Positions 6,311-14,039 of a DNA stretch of 21,200 nt are shown here, piece by piece. The notes under the pieces were generated by a model, which was not told the origin of the DNA, did no database searches, and saw only the letters and a program-made list of their open reading frames with translations. Position 1 is the stretch's first letter, and the number at the start of each line of letters is the position of its first letter. The translations under genes and the position numbers were made by a program. The DNA is taken from the NCBI GenBank assembly GCA_026647295.1, contig JAPKHB010000024.1, positions 1 through 21,200 of the forward strand, read 5' to 3'. This DNA comes from Planctomycetota bacterium. GTDB taxonomy: Bacteria; Planctomycetota; PLA2; JAEUHO01.

Positions 6311-6337
6311 CGGCCCGCGGGGACGGGGCGCGCGCCG

Positions 6338-7066
6338 TCACCCCCCCCGAGCCGGCCCCACCCAGGGGGCCGGATCCGACGCCCCCGCGCCCTCGAAGCC
6401 CCGGCGCCGCAGGCGGCAGGCGTCGCAGCGCCCGCAGTGGGCGGCGCCTGCGCCGGGTGTGGGCACCGGGTCGTAGCAGGAGAGGGTGAGCTCGAAGGGG
6501 ACGCCGAGTTCGAGTCCGCAGGTCACGATCCGGGCCTTGGACCAGGTCAGGAGCGGCGCCCAGACGCGGGGGGCCCTCCCGGCGGCCCCCGCCCGCGTGC
6601 CCAGCTCGGCCAGGCGGTCGAAGGCCTCCAGGAACTCCGGCCGGCAGTCCGGGTAGCCGGAGGTGTCCACGGCGTTGGCGCCGATCACCACCCGTGCGGC
6701 CCCGAGCACCTCCGCCAGGCCAAGCCCCAGGGAGAGCAACAGCGTGTTGCGCGCCGGCACGTAGGTCGGCGGCACCCCGGCGCCGATCTGCGCGTCGGAC
6801 CGGTCCTTGGGCACGGGGACGTCAGCCTGGGTGAGGGCGCTGCCCCCGATCGCCCCGAGGTCCACGGCGACCTCGCGCACCGAGGCGAGCCCGAGCGCCG
6901 CGGCGACCGCCCGCGCCGCGGCGCGCTCGGCCTGCTGGCGCTGGCCGTAGTCCACGACCAGCGCGCTGACCTCGTAGCCCGAGCGCTGCGCCAGCGCGGC
7001 GGCCGTGGCGGAGTCCATGCCCCCCGACAGCAGCACGACGGCCCGGGGCGCGGGCGCAGCGCTCAT
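6338..7066 (-). CDS. queC: 7-cyano-7-deazaguanine synthase
   Basis: QueC converts 7-carboxy-7-deazaguanine to preQ0 with ATP and ammonia, a step toward queuosine in tRNA and other 7-deazaguanines. The 242 residues show the PP-loop SGGMDS (14-19), VVDYGQRQQAE (37-47), TYVPARN (101-107), GANAVDTSGYPDCRPEF (129-145) and the C-terminal zinc site: Cys197, Cys211, Cys214 and Cys217 in SCYDP...HCGRCDACRLRRRGF. All hallmark motifs are present, and the length is normal. ATG 7066 overlaps the livF stop in an ATGA arrangement, with GGGAGG about 11 bases upstream, so it is translationally coupled to livF. No queD, queE or queF is nearby. Its place as last gene of an amino-acid-type ABC transporter operon is unusual. 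Confidence 0.96.
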   Translation of the reverse strand: MSAAPAPRAVVLLSGGMDSATAAALAQRSGYEVSALVVDYGQRQQAERAAARAVAAALGLASVREVAVDLGAIGGSALTQADVPVPKDRSDAQIGAGVPPTYVPARNTLLLSLGLGLAEVLGAARVVIGANAVDTSGYPDCRPEFLEAFDRLAELGTRAGAAGRAPRVWAPLLTWSKARIVTCGLELGVPFELTLSCYDPVPTPGAGAAHCGRCDACRLRRRGFEGAGASDPAPWVGPARGG

Positions 7067-7767
7067 CCGAGGTAGGCCTCCCGGACCTGGGGGTCCTCGC
7101 GCAGGCAACGGCACTCGTCTTCCAGCACGACCCGCCCGGTCTCGAGCACGTAGCCGCGCGCGGCGAGCCCGAGCGCCAGGTGGGCGTTCTGCTCCACCAG
7201 GAGGATGGTCGTGCCCAGCTCCGCGTTCACCCGCCGGATCTCGGCGAAGATCTCCTGCACCAGGATCGGGGCGATGCCCAGGCTGGGCTCGTCCAGCAGG
7301 AGCAGCCGCGGCCCGCCCATCAGCGCGCGCCCGATCGCCAGCATCTGCTGCTCGCCGCCGCTCAAGGTGCCGCCGGGCTGGCCCTCGCGCTCCGCCAGGC
7401 GCGGGAACAGGCCGTACACGCGCTCCAGGCGCGCTTGGACGCGATCGCGCCGGCGCTCCACGTACGCCCCCATCTCGAGGTTCTCGCGCACGGTGAGCTG
7501 ACCGAAGATGCGCCGCCCTTCGGGGCAGTGCGCGATGCCCCGGCGCACCACGCGGTCCGCCCGCAGCCCGTCGATGCGCTCGCCCTCGAAGCGCACCTCG
7601 CCGGCGCTGGGCGAGAGCAGCCCGGAGATCGTCCGCAGCAGGGTCGTCTTGCCCGCGCCGTTGCAGCCGATCAGCGTGACGATCTCCCCGGCCTGGACCG
7701 TCAGCGAGACGCCGAACAGCGCCTGCACGCGGCCGTAGTGCACGTCCACCCCCGTGAGCGTCAGCAT
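7063..7767 (-). CDS. livF: Branched-chain amino acid-type ABC transporter ATPase LivF
   Basis: One of two ATPases powering the importer encoded by this operon; cytoplasmic, bound to the membrane permeases. The 234 residues show Walker A GCNGAGKTT (34-42), where the usual Pro is Cys, the Q-loop region with CPEGRRIF (81-88), the signature TLSGGEQQ (134-141), Walker B LLLLDEPSLG (155-164), the LivF-typical VEQNAHLAL (191-199) and the family C-terminus VREAYLG. ATG 7767 has GGAGGAGG 4 bases upstream and overlaps the livG end by 7 bases. It overlaps queC by 4 bases at its own end. The family (HAAT) call is firm; the substrate cannot be read from the ATPase. Confidence 0.96.
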   Translation of the reverse strand: MLTLTGVDVHYGRVQALFGVSLTVQAGEIVTLIGCNGAGKTTLLRTISGLLSPSAGEVRFEGERIDGLRADRVVRRGIAHCPEGRRIFGQLTVRENLEMGAYVERRRDRVQARLERVYGLFPRLAEREGQPGGTLSGGEQQMLAIGRALMGGPRLLLLDEPSLGIAPILVQEIFAEIRRVNAELGTTILLVEQNAHLALGLAARGYVLETGRVVLEDECRCLREDPQVREAYLG

Positions 7768-8534
7768 GCGCCTCCTCCGAGGTAGGCCTCGATCACCTTG
7801 GGATCCGCCCGGACCTCGTCCGGCCGGCCGTGGGCGATCTCCTCGCCGTGGTCGAGCACGTAGATGCGCTCGCAGATCCCCATCACGAACTTCATGTCGT
7901 GCTCGATCACCAGGATCGTGAGGTTGCGTTCGCGCCGCAGCTCCTCCACCGTCGCCATCAGCGCCGCCTTCTCGGCGGGGTTCATGCCCGCGGCGGGCTC
8001 GTCCAGGAGCAGGAGCCGCGGCTCCAGCGCCAGCGCCCGGCAGATCTCGAGCTTGCGCTGTTCGCCGTAGGGCAGGTCCACCGAACGCGCGTCGGCGTGC
8101 GCGCGCAGGCCGAGCCGGTCGAGCAGGGCCTCCGCGCGGGCCGTCAGCGCCGCCTCGGACCGGCGGAAGGCGGGCAGGCGCAGGACGGCCGCCACGGCGC
8201 CGGACCCGGGGCCCGGCGCGAGCACGGCGCGGACGTTGTCGAGCGCGCTCATGTCCGGCCACAGGCGGATGTTCTGGAAGGTGCGGGCCATGCCCAGGCG
8301 CGCGCGCTGGTAGTCCTTGAGCGCGGTCACGTCCCGGCCCGCGAACCACACGCGGCCCTCGCTGACGGTGTCCGCCCCGGTGATGAGGTTGAACAGCGTG
8401 GTCTTCCCGGCCCCGTTGGGGCCGATCAGGCCGACGAGTTCCCCGGGCTCGAGGCGCACGCTCACCGCCCGCACGGCCGTGAGCCCACCGTAGCGCTTGG
8501 TGACCGCCCGCGTCTCGAACAGCGGCGGGCTCAC
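7761..8534 (-). CDS. livG: Branched-chain amino acid-type ABC transporter ATPase LivG
   Basis: The second ATPase of the importer. The 257 residues contain Walker A GPNGAGKTT (38-46), the LivG-typical GMARTFQNIRLWPDMSALDN (81-100), a signature variant LPYGEQRKLEI (154-164), Walker B LLLLDEPAAGMNPAE (174-188), the H-loop VIEHDMKFVMGICERIYVLD (209-228) and the terminal motif VIEAYLGG. The LP-Y-GEQR signature in place of LSGGQ is normal for LivG. The start is a GTG at 8534 that overlaps the livM stop in a GTGA arrangement; no strong Shine-Dalgarno is seen, so translation probably depends on coupling to livM. It overlaps livF by 7 bases. Confidence 0.96.
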   Translation of the reverse strand: MSPPLFETRAVTKRYGGLTAVRAVSVRLEPGELVGLIGPNGAGKTTLFNLITGADTVSEGRVWFAGRDVTALKDYQRARLGMARTFQNIRLWPDMSALDNVRAVLAPGPGSGAVAAVLRLPAFRRSEAALTARAEALLDRLGLRAHADARSVDLPYGEQRKLEICRALALEPRLLLLDEPAAGMNPAEKAALMATVEELRRERNLTILVIEHDMKFVMGICERIYVLDHGEEIAHGRPDEVRADPKVIEAYLGGGAC

Positions 8535-9535
8535 GGCGCGCCCCCCCCGCGCCCCGGCGCCGCGGCCCGCCGCCCGCGCCAGGCGCGCCACACGTCGGTC
8601 AACTCGCGCGGGCCCAGGAGCCCGCGCGGGCGGAAGATCATCAGGAGTACCAGGACGAGCGCGTACTCGACCTGCCACCACTCCTTCACCCAGCCCACGC
8701 TGTCGGGCAGCCGGCCGAGCCACTGCTCGACGAAGAGCAGCACGAACGCGGCCAGGACGCAGCCGGAGATCGAGCCCAGACCCCCGAGGACGACGATCAG
8801 GAAGATCTTGACCATCTCCATGAAGCCGAACTCGAGCGGCGTGATGTTGCCCTGGTAGTGCGCGTACACCGCCCCGGCGAGCCCGGCGAGCGTGGAGCCC
8901 ATCAGGAAGGCGGCCACCTTGGAGCGCGTCGGGTCGATCCCGAGGAGCCCGGCGGCGACCTCGTCCTGGGCCGTGGCCAGCATGGCGCGGCCCCGCGCCG
9001 AGCGCACGTAGTTGCGGATCGCCGCCGCCACGAGGACGACCAGGACGAGGCCGAGCCCCACGAAGAGCAGGCGGTAGGCCGCGCGGGTCTCCGGGCCCAC
9101 CTCCATGAGGACGCGGGGGACGGTGAGGCCTTCGGCGCCGCCCAGCAGCTCGCGCGGGCTGTTCTGGATCGCGATGCGCACGATCTCGCCGAAGCCCAGC
9201 GTGGCGATGGCGAGGTAGTCGCCCCGTAGGCGCAGGCAGGGCAGCCCGATCACGAGCCCCCCCGCCGCCGCCACGCCCATCGCGAACAGGCACGAGAGCA
9301 CGAAGACCAGCGGCCCGGGCAGGGTCCCGGCCAGCGCCACGGTGAGCCAGCCCGCCCCGTAGGCCCCCAGGGCCCAGAACCCGTGGTGGCCCAGGCTGAA
9401 CATGCGCCCATAGCCGTTGATGAGGTTGAGCGAGAGGCCGAGCAGCGAGTAGACGCTGACCAGGACCAGCAGGTTCGCCCACCAGTACCCCTCCGGGCCC
9501 AGCGCGATCGCCAGCAGCGGCGCGCCCCCCCCCAT
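8531..9535 (-). CDS. livM: Branched-chain amino acid-type ABC transporter permease LivM
   Basis: An inner-membrane permease subunit of 334 residues with about 8-9 hydrophobic segments. LivM hallmarks: YSLLGLSLNLINGYGRMFSL (29-48), GHHGFWALGAYGAGW (49-63), LRGDYLAIATLGFGEIVR (103-120), the ATPase-contacting loop RGRAMLATAQDEVAAGLLGI (181-200) and the C-terminal LMIFRPRGLLG (298-308). The tail of about 25 residues after that is Arg/Pro/Gly-rich and cytoplasmic. ATG 9535 overlaps the livH stop as TGATG, with GGAGAAGG just upstream as a good ribosome binding site. Together with LivH it forms the transmembrane path of the importer. Confidence 0.95.
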   Translation of the reverse strand: MGGGAPLLAIALGPEGYWWANLLVLVSVYSLLGLSLNLINGYGRMFSLGHHGFWALGAYGAGWLTVALAGTLPGPLVFVLSCLFAMGVAAAGGLVIGLPCLRLRGDYLAIATLGFGEIVRIAIQNSPRELLGGAEGLTVPRVLMEVGPETRAAYRLLFVGLGLVLVVLVAAAIRNYVRSARGRAMLATAQDEVAAGLLGIDPTRSKVAAFLMGSTLAGLAGAVYAHYQGNITPLEFGFMEMVKIFLIVVLGGLGSISGCVLAAFVLLFVEQWLGRLPDSVGWVKEWWQVEYALVLVLLMIFRPRGLLGPRELTDVWRAWRGRRAAAPGRGGGAP

Positions 9536-10734
9536 CACACCTTCTCCCGCGTCGCGCGGCCGAACAGCCCCGTCGGCCGCACGACCAGCACGAGGATCAG
9601 GAAGGCGAAGGCGATCGCGTCCTTCCACGCGAAGGCCTCCTCCCAGCCGGCCAGGCGCTGGAGGAGGAAGGGCAACACCATCTCGGTCACGCCCAGGATC
9701 AGGCCGCCCAGGATCGCGCCGGGGATCGAGCCGATGCCGCCGATCACCGCCGCGACGAAGGCCTTGAGGCCGGGCAGGAAGCCGACGAGGGGGAAGACCT
9801 TGCCGTAGGTGGCGATGTAGGCCACGCCGCCCACGCCGGCCACGAACGCCCCGAGGAAGAAGGTCGCCGCCACGACCCGGTCGAGGGGGATGCCCATCAG
9901 CCGGGCGGCGTCGGGATCCTCGGAGACGGCGCGCATGGCCTTGCCCATCCGCGTGCGCTTGACGAGCCACCAGAGCAGGGGCGCCCAGAGCAGCAGCGCG
10001 AGCAGGACGAACGCCTGCAGGGCGTCCCGGTCCAGCGTGACGGTGCGGTAGACGTGGTCGACGCCGCGGGCGGCCAGCGCCTCCCGCAGGGCCGGGTCCA
10101 CCCGCGTCCCCGCCGCCACCTCGACGCGGGGTTCGAGGATCTCGGCGCCCGCGTCCGTGTGGAAGGCCACGTCCCGGTGCCAGTCGTCGCGGGCGACCTC
10201 CGGCAGGTCCGCGACGCGGCTCCAGGCCTTGGGGTCGGGGAACGCGCGCGCCTGCGCGCCCCAAAGGCGCATCGCCACGTTCTGCAGGAGGAGCGAGACG
10301 CCCACGGCGGTGAGCAGGGCCGCGATGCGGCCGGCCTTGCGCACCGGGCGGTAGGCGAGGCGCTCGGTGAGGACGGCCAGCAGCCCCGCGGCGAAGGCGG
10401 CGGCCGTGAGGGCCACCAGGAAGTCGAGCACGATCGGCAGCGGCCCGGGCAGCGCCACGCGTTCGAGTTCGAGGTCGCGCAGGCAGAAGTAGCCGACGTA
10501 GGCGCCGAACATGAAGAACTCGCCGTGGGCGAAGTTGATCAGCTTGATGATCCCGTAGACCATCGTGTAGCCCAGGGCGATGAAGGCGAAGATGGCGCCC
10601 AGCCCGAACCCGTTCAGCAGGAAGGGCAGCAGGTCCTCGAAGAACCCGACGGCGCCGGGGGCGGTGGCCAAGGGGACGCCGGCGCCGGCGGCCGGGAACG
10701 GCGCGGCCAGGAGGGGCGCGGCGACCAAGGACAC
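9535..10734 (-). CDS. livH: Branched-chain amino acid-type ABC transporter permease LivH, with inserted loop
   Basis: The partner permease, 399 residues where family members are usually about 290-310. LivH hallmarks: LGYTMVYGIIKLINFAHGEF (54-73), LAYRPVRKAG (126-135), LLTAVGVSLLLQN (140-152), RMGKAMRAVSEDPDAARLMG (262-281), FFLGAFVAGVGGVAY (292-306) and GGIGSIPGAILGGLILGVTE (332-351). The extra length is in two places: a ~30-residue N-terminal extension and a hydrophilic stretch at about 165-238 (through PDPKAWSRVADLPEVARDDW and onward) between membrane segments, likely on the outer face. GTG 10734, 15 bases after the livK stop, is the longest start; a later GTG within the first 20 codons is possible. 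The frame through the insert is intact. Confidence 0.93.
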   Translation of the reverse strand: MSLVAAPLLAAPFPAAGAGVPLATAPGAVGFFEDLLPFLLNGFGLGAIFAFIALGYTMVYGIIKLINFAHGEFFMFGAYVGYFCLRDLELERVALPGPLPIVLDFLVALTAAAFAAGLLAVLTERLAYRPVRKAGRIAALLTAVGVSLLLQNVAMRLWGAQARAFPDPKAWSRVADLPEVARDDWHRDVAFHTDAGAEILEPRVEVAAGTRVDPALREALAARGVDHVYRTVTLDRDALQAFVLLALLLWAPLLWWLVKRTRMGKAMRAVSEDPDAARLMGIPLDRVVAATFFLGAFVAGVGGVAYIATYGKVFPLVGFLPGLKAFVAAVIGGIGSIPGAILGGLILGVTEMVLPFLLQRLAGWEEAFAWKDAIAFAFLILVLVVRPTGLFGRATREKV

Positions 10735-10749
10735 GCGCGGCCGCGCCCG

Positions 10750-11919
10750 TCAGCGGGGGGCCGGGACGGCCTGGTGGAACTTGAGCCCGCCGTCCACCTT
10801 CACGATCACGGCGTCCTTGATGGGCGTGCGGTCCGGCGTCGTGAGGTCGATCTTGTCGCTGACGCCCTCGACGCCCTGGGTCTGCGCGATCGCCTGGGCC
10901 AGTTGGTCCGGCGTGCCGGCGTCGCGCGCCCGGCGGGCCGCGTCCATCAGCACCAGCAACACGTCGTAGCCCAGCGCGGCCATGGCCCCGGGGGACTTGC
11001 CAAAGCGCGACTTGTAGCGCGCGGCGAAGTCGCGCATCCGTTCAAAGGGGGCATCCGCCGCGAAGTGCGTGCTCAAGTAGATCTCGGCCTGCGTGTCCCC
11101 CACGAGCTTGGGCAGTTCGGGAGAGTCCAGCCCGTCGCCTCCGAGGATCGGCTTGCCGTCCCAGCGCCCCTTTGCCTGCCGGATCATGGGCCCGATCTGT
11201 TCGTAGTAGCCGGCCACGAAGATGAGGTCCGGCGCCTGGGTCGCGACGTTCTCGATCACGCTCGAGAAGTCCGTGTCCTCCGTCACGTAGTAGTGGAGGC
11301 TCGTCTGCCCGCCGCCGGCTTCGTAGGCCTGCTTGAAGAACTCGGCGAGGCCCAGGCTGTAGTCCTGCGCCTTGTCCACGACGACGGCCGCCCGTTTCCA
11401 GCCCCGGGCCAGCGCGAACTCGGCCTGCAGCCGGCCCTGGAACGAGTCCTTGAAGCAGACGCGGCTGGTGAGCGGCCCCCCCTCGACGGTGAGCCGGTCG
11501 TTGGTGGAGGCCGGGGTGATCGCGGGGACGCCCGCCTCGCGGGCCTCCATGAAGATCTGCTTGGTGTTGGAGGAGGCCACCGAACCCACCAGCACGTGCA
11601 CCTGCTCGGTCTCGATCAGCGCCTTGGCGTGGTTGCCCGCCTCCTGCTTGTTCGAGCGGTCGTCGCGCAGGACCAGTTCGAAGGCGGGCGTCCCCTCCCG
11701 CGCGCGCAGGTCCTCGGCGGCGAGTTGCATCCCGTTCCAGGACTCCTCGCCGTAGGTGGCCGTCTGTTGGGTCATGGGCAGGATCACGCCGACCTTGAGG
11801 GGGCCCTTGCCGTCCCAGACCGGGCGGCCGGCGTCCCCGCAGCCGGCGCACAGGAGCGGGGCCGCGGCCAGCGCGGCCAGCAGCGCGGGGGAGCCGAAGC
11901 GGGCGGGGCGCGTGCGCAT
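10750..11919 (-). CDS. livK: Branched-chain amino acid-type ABC transporter substrate-binding protein
   Basis: An extracytoplasmic solute receptor of the Leu/Ile/Val-binding (Peripla_BP_6) family that delivers substrate to LivHM. The 389 residues start with a signal sequence ending in LCAGC, so Cys27 may carry a lipid (the -3 residue is Cys rather than Leu, a slightly imperfect lipobox). Family features: KVGVILPMTQQTATYGEESW (42-61), NGMQLAAEDLRAREG, LVLRDDRSNKQEAGNHAKAL, VGSVASSNTKQI, VPAITPASTNDRLT and AALGYDVLLVLMDAA. ATG 11919 has a perfect AAGGAGG 6 bases upstream. It leads the operon livKHMGF-queC. Ligand identity cannot be decided by eye: this family also takes amides, urea and aromatic acids. 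Confidence 0.95.
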   Translation of the reverse strand: MRTRPARFGSPALLAALAAAPLLCAGCGDAGRPVWDGKGPLKVGVILPMTQQTATYGEESWNGMQLAAEDLRAREGTPAFELVLRDDRSNKQEAGNHAKALIETEQVHVLVGSVASSNTKQIFMEAREAGVPAITPASTNDRLTVEGGPLTSRVCFKDSFQGRLQAEFALARGWKRAAVVVDKAQDYSLGLAEFFKQAYEAGGGQTSLHYYVTEDTDFSSVIENVATQAPDLIFVAGYYEQIGPMIRQAKGRWDGKPILGGDGLDSPELPKLVGDTQAEIYLSTHFAADAPFERMRDFAARYKSRFGKSPGAMAALGYDVLLVLMDAARRARDAGTPDQLAQAIAQTQGVEGVSDKIDLTTPDRTPIKDAVIVKVDGGLKFHQAVPAPR

Positions 11920-11961
11920 GGAGCCTCCTTCGCGGGCCCGGCGGCCCGCCTGGGGGGCGGT

Positions 11962-11991
11962 ACTGTACGGGACGCCAAGGCGCACGGGCAA
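11962..11991 (-). promoter_or_regulatory. Likely promoter of the liv-queC operon
   Basis: On the minus strand TTGCCC (11986-11991) and TACAGT (11962-11967) are 18 bases apart, a fair sigma-70 fit. The predicted start site lies about 35 bases upstream of the livK ATG, leaving room for the AAGGAGG ribosome binding site. Confidence 0.5.
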
Positions 11992-12104
11992 CCGCGCCCT
12001 CCCCGCATCCCCCCGCGCCCGAACGGGCGGAGCCGCGGGCGCGCCCGCGCGCCCCGCGCCCCGCGCCGCCCACGGCAACGCGCGGCCGGGGCGCAGCGAC
12101 GGCC

Positions 12105-12110
12105 TATACT
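12105..12110 (+). promoter_or_regulatory. Possible -10 element (TATACT)
   Basis: TATACT is one of the few AT-rich hexamers in this GC-rich gap and lies 28 bases upstream of the lipoprotein ATG. A GGAGG ribosome binding site (12128-12132) sits between them. No matching -35 is evident. Confidence 0.4.
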
Positions 12111-12138
12111 CCGCCCCCGTAGGCCCCGGAGGTCCGGC

Positions 12139-12966
12139 ATGCGGCGCGTCTCGTCCCTGGCCCTGCTGGCCCTTGCGCTTGCGGGCTGCGACGCGGGGCA
12201 CCGCGAGGATCCCGGCCGGGACAACCGCGCGCCGGGTCCCCAACTGGCCATCGTGGCCCCCGCCCCCGAGCAGGTGCTCGCGGCCGTGGGCGAGGAACCG
12301 GTGCTCGGCGCCGACGGCCAGCCGACGGGGAGCCGGCGGCGCGTCTACGCCTGGCCCAAGGCCCTCTTCGACCTGCGCTACCTCGCCCCGGTGGAGCGCA
12401 AGCGCGACGTGGCGGTCTGGTTCGCGCTGGACGGGGGCCCGGCCCAGCGCGTCGCCGATCCCACGCGGCCGGTGGACCTGGCGGCCCTGCTGCCGGCGCC
12501 CGCGGGCTCGGGCAGCCACGTGCTCCAGGCCTGGGTGGCCCGCGCCGACGGGACGCCCTTTGCCAACCCCGAGGCGGCGGCCGTGCGCCACTTCCACCTG
12601 GGGCAGGAGGACGGAGCCTTCGACGTGCGCTACGAGGGCGGCGAGAACCCCCGCGGCCCCTTCGTCGAGCGCGACCCGCACCTGATCGTCGTGGCGCCGC
12701 CGCGGGAGACGCCGGGCCCGCGCCTGCTCGTGGCGGCCACGGGCGTCGCGCTCGGGCGCACGCACCGCCTCAAGGTCGAGGCGGGCGGGCGCACGGGGTA
12801 CGCCACGGCCGCGGGGGCGCTCGACCTGCGCGCCCTGGAAGGCCTGGGCGACCTGCCGGCCGGCGAGGTCGCCGTGACGGTCTCGCTGGAGGCCCGCTCC
12901 CGCGCGGGCTGGGCCTTCGTGCCCGGCCCGTTCAACCGCGAGACCCGCCCGGTCGTCCTGCCGTAG
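12139..12966 (+). CDS. Putative lipoprotein of unknown function
   Basis: A 275-residue secreted protein. The N-terminus MRRVSSLALLALALAGC is a signal sequence with a classic LAGC lipobox, so Cys17 is probably lipidated and the protein membrane-anchored outside the cytoplasm. The rest is rich in predicted strands and polar turns, with no recognised catalytic motif: LAIVAPAPEQVLAAV (37-51), a central region VAVWFALDGGPAQRV (91-105), SHVLQAWVARADGTPFANPE (126-145), RHFHLG (150-155) and two later strand-rich stretches. The pattern 'VWFALDGG.. ..LQAWVAR..G' resembles Ig-like domains, but this is a guess. ATG 12139 is set by the lipobox and by GGAGG upstream. It is divergent from livK (219-base gap), and shared control with the transporter is possible but not shown. 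Confidence 0.85.
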   Translation: MRRVSSLALLALALAGCDAGHREDPGRDNRAPGPQLAIVAPAPEQVLAAVGEEPVLGADGQPTGSRRRVYAWPKALFDLRYLAPVERKRDVAVWFALDGGPAQRVADPTRPVDLAALLPAPAGSGSHVLQAWVARADGTPFANPEAAAVRHFHLGQEDGAFDVRYEGGENPRGPFVERDPHLIVVAPPRETPGPRLLVAATGVALGRTHRLKVEAGGRTGYATAAGALDLRALEGLGDLPAGEVAVTVSLEARSRAGWAFVPGPFNRETRPVVLP

Positions 12967-12967
12967 C

Positions 12968-12987
12968 CCGCGCCCGGCCCGGCGCGG
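12968..12987. terminator. Bidirectional GC hairpin between convergent genes
   Basis: CCGCGCC (12968-12974), a 6-base loop and GGCGCGG (12981-12987) form a perfect 7-bp stem directly after the lipoprotein stop and before the stop of the convergent GNAT gene. There is no T-tract. It may work in both directions or help stabilise 3' ends. Confidence 0.4.
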
Positions 12988-13008
12988 CGGGGGACGGGAC
13001 GGGCCCGG

Positions 13009-13494
13009 TCAGGCCGGCGGCGCCGCCTGGTCGAGGACGCACTCCAGGTCGGTCCAGCCCATCGAGGCCCAGAAGGCGTGGGCCTCGGGGCTCTGCGCGG
13101 CCACGGCCACGCGCACGCTGTCCACGCCCTTCTCGTAGAGCAGGTCCAGCAGCCGGCCGACCAGGCGCCGCGCGATGCCCTGGCGGCGCCGCGGGGCCAC
13201 GACGTAGGCGTCGGTGATCTGGCCCATGCGCCGGGGCTCCCGCCACCCGTCGCCGGGGACGAGCGCGCCGATGGCAAAGCCCACGACCAGCCGGCCCCCC
13301 TCCTCGGCGACCACGACCAGGCGTTGGGGGTCCTGGATCCAGGCCGCCAGGTGCGCGGCCATCACCTCGGCGGCCCGGGGGTGCAGGGCCAGGCGCGGGT
13401 CGCGGGCCGCGGTCTCCCGCATCATGGCCGTCCAGAGCAGCAGCAGGCTCGGGATGTCCCCGCGGCGCGCATTGCGGATCGGAACACCTTCCAC
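13009..13494 (-). CDS. GNAT family N-acetyltransferase
   Basis: A 161-residue GNAT protein, expected to move an acetyl group from acetyl-CoA to an unknown amine. It shows a GNAT start (VPIRNARRGDIPSLLLLW), a central strand pair (RLVVVAEEGGRLVVGFAIGA, 58-77), the acetyl-CoA-binding motif A (ITDAYVVAPRRRQGIARRLV, 93-112) with the R/Q-x-x-G-x-A signature, and the late motif AHAFWASMGW (138-147). The GTG start at 13494 lies 8 bases after the stop of the upstream GNAT gene, so the two form an operon. There is no ATG near this N-terminus; the longer upstream frame overlaps the neighbour and is rejected. The substrate is unknown. Confidence 0.88.
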   Translation of the reverse strand: MEGVPIRNARRGDIPSLLLLWTAMMRETAARDPRLALHPRAAEVMAAHLAAWIQDPQRLVVVAEEGGRLVVGFAIGALVPGDGWREPRRMGQITDAYVVAPRRRQGIARRLVGRLLDLLYEKGVDSVRVAVAAQSPEAHAFWASMGWTDLECVLDQAAPPA

Positions 13495-13502
13495 GGCCGC
13501 CC

Positions 13503-14009
13503 CTACACCGCGTCCAGGCGGCGGTCCATGATCCACTGCAGCGGGCGGAATCCGCGCCGCCGGAAGCGTTCGAGCGCCACCTCGTTGCGCACCGGGACGG
13601 CCGCGCGCACGACCTCGGCCCCCCGTCCGCGCAGCGCCTCGCCCAGCACGTCCAGGAGCCGGGCGCCCACGCCGCGGCCCCGCCAGGGCGGCTCGACGTA
13701 GCACTCGAGGACCTCCCCGACGCGCTGGTGGAGCAGCAGGGGGGGGCGCACGTCCAGGACGCCCGTGGCGTAGCCCACCAGCGGGGCCGGGACGCCCTCG
13801 GGGGCCGGGCCCTCGGCCACCAGCAGCACGCGTTCCTCCTGCCCGAGCCACACCGGCAGGATCTGTTCGGTGCGCGCGCGGGCGTCGGCCGCGATGGGCA
13901 GCCGGGGCTCCAGGTGCGCCGTCTCCCCCAGGTAGTGGACCCGCAGGTGCACCAGGCCGGGCAGGTCCTGCCGCCTGGCCGCCCGGACGCTGGCCTGGTT
14001 CCCGGTCAT
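13503..14009 (-). CDS. GNAT family N-acetyltransferase
   Basis: A 168-residue GNAT protein. It begins SVRAARRQDLPGLVHLRVHY (7-26), has VLLVAEGPAP and PLVGYATGVLDV (76-87) as core strands, the acetyl-CoA loop VLECYVEPPWRGRGVGARLL (100-119) and the C-terminal EVALERFRRRGFRPLQWIMD (143-162). All parts of the fold are in order. ATG 14009 has GGAGGGG upstream. A promoter candidate TTGTGT-17-GATGAT lies further upstream, and the gene is divergent from ribBA. It is followed after 8 bases by a second GNAT gene of different sequence, so the pair is not a recent tandem copy. The substrate is unknown. Confidence 0.9.
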   Translation of the reverse strand: MTGNQASVRAARRQDLPGLVHLRVHYLGETAHLEPRLPIAADARARTEQILPVWLGQEERVLLVAEGPAPEGVPAPLVGYATGVLDVRPPLLLHQRVGEVLECYVEPPWRGRGVGARLLDVLGEALRGRGAEVVRAAVPVRNEVALERFRRRGFRPLQWIMDRRLDAV

Positions 14010-14039
14010 CCGCCCCTCCCGTCGGGGTCCCCGGCGGCC

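Larger units (their letters stand above)
5939..6337. other. 399-bp convergent intergenic region with structured elements
   Basis: This is the only gene-free stretch above 300 bases. Reading in the minus (queC) direction it holds: a G-quadruplex motif close to the queC stop; a small stem GCCCTC/GAGGGC near 6206-6223; a tract without any G on the minus strand (6080-6117) flanked by two perfect short stems (GGTTTTG/CAAAACC at 6105-6129 and CAAGTC/GACTTG at 6066-6082); and a strong intrinsic terminator at 6011-6060. Bases 5939-6010 show nothing I can name. No convincing ORF is present. Confidence 0.8.

Noticed and set aside
7066..7790. A 15-base direct repeat (TCCGAGGTAGGCCTC) at 7066-7080 and 7776-7790
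   Set aside because: Both copies encode the conserved EAYLG end of the LivF and LivG ATPases, so it is explained by protein homology and not by mobile DNA.
10054..12138. Upstream part of the 970-codon plus-strand frame ending at 12966
   Set aside because: This part runs antisense to livH and livK and has shadow composition; the real gene starts at the lipobox ATG at 12139.
13009..13851. Longer 280-codon version of the first GNAT
   Set aside because: It would overlap almost 350 bases of the upstream GNAT; the GTG at 13494 gives the normal GNAT N-terminus.
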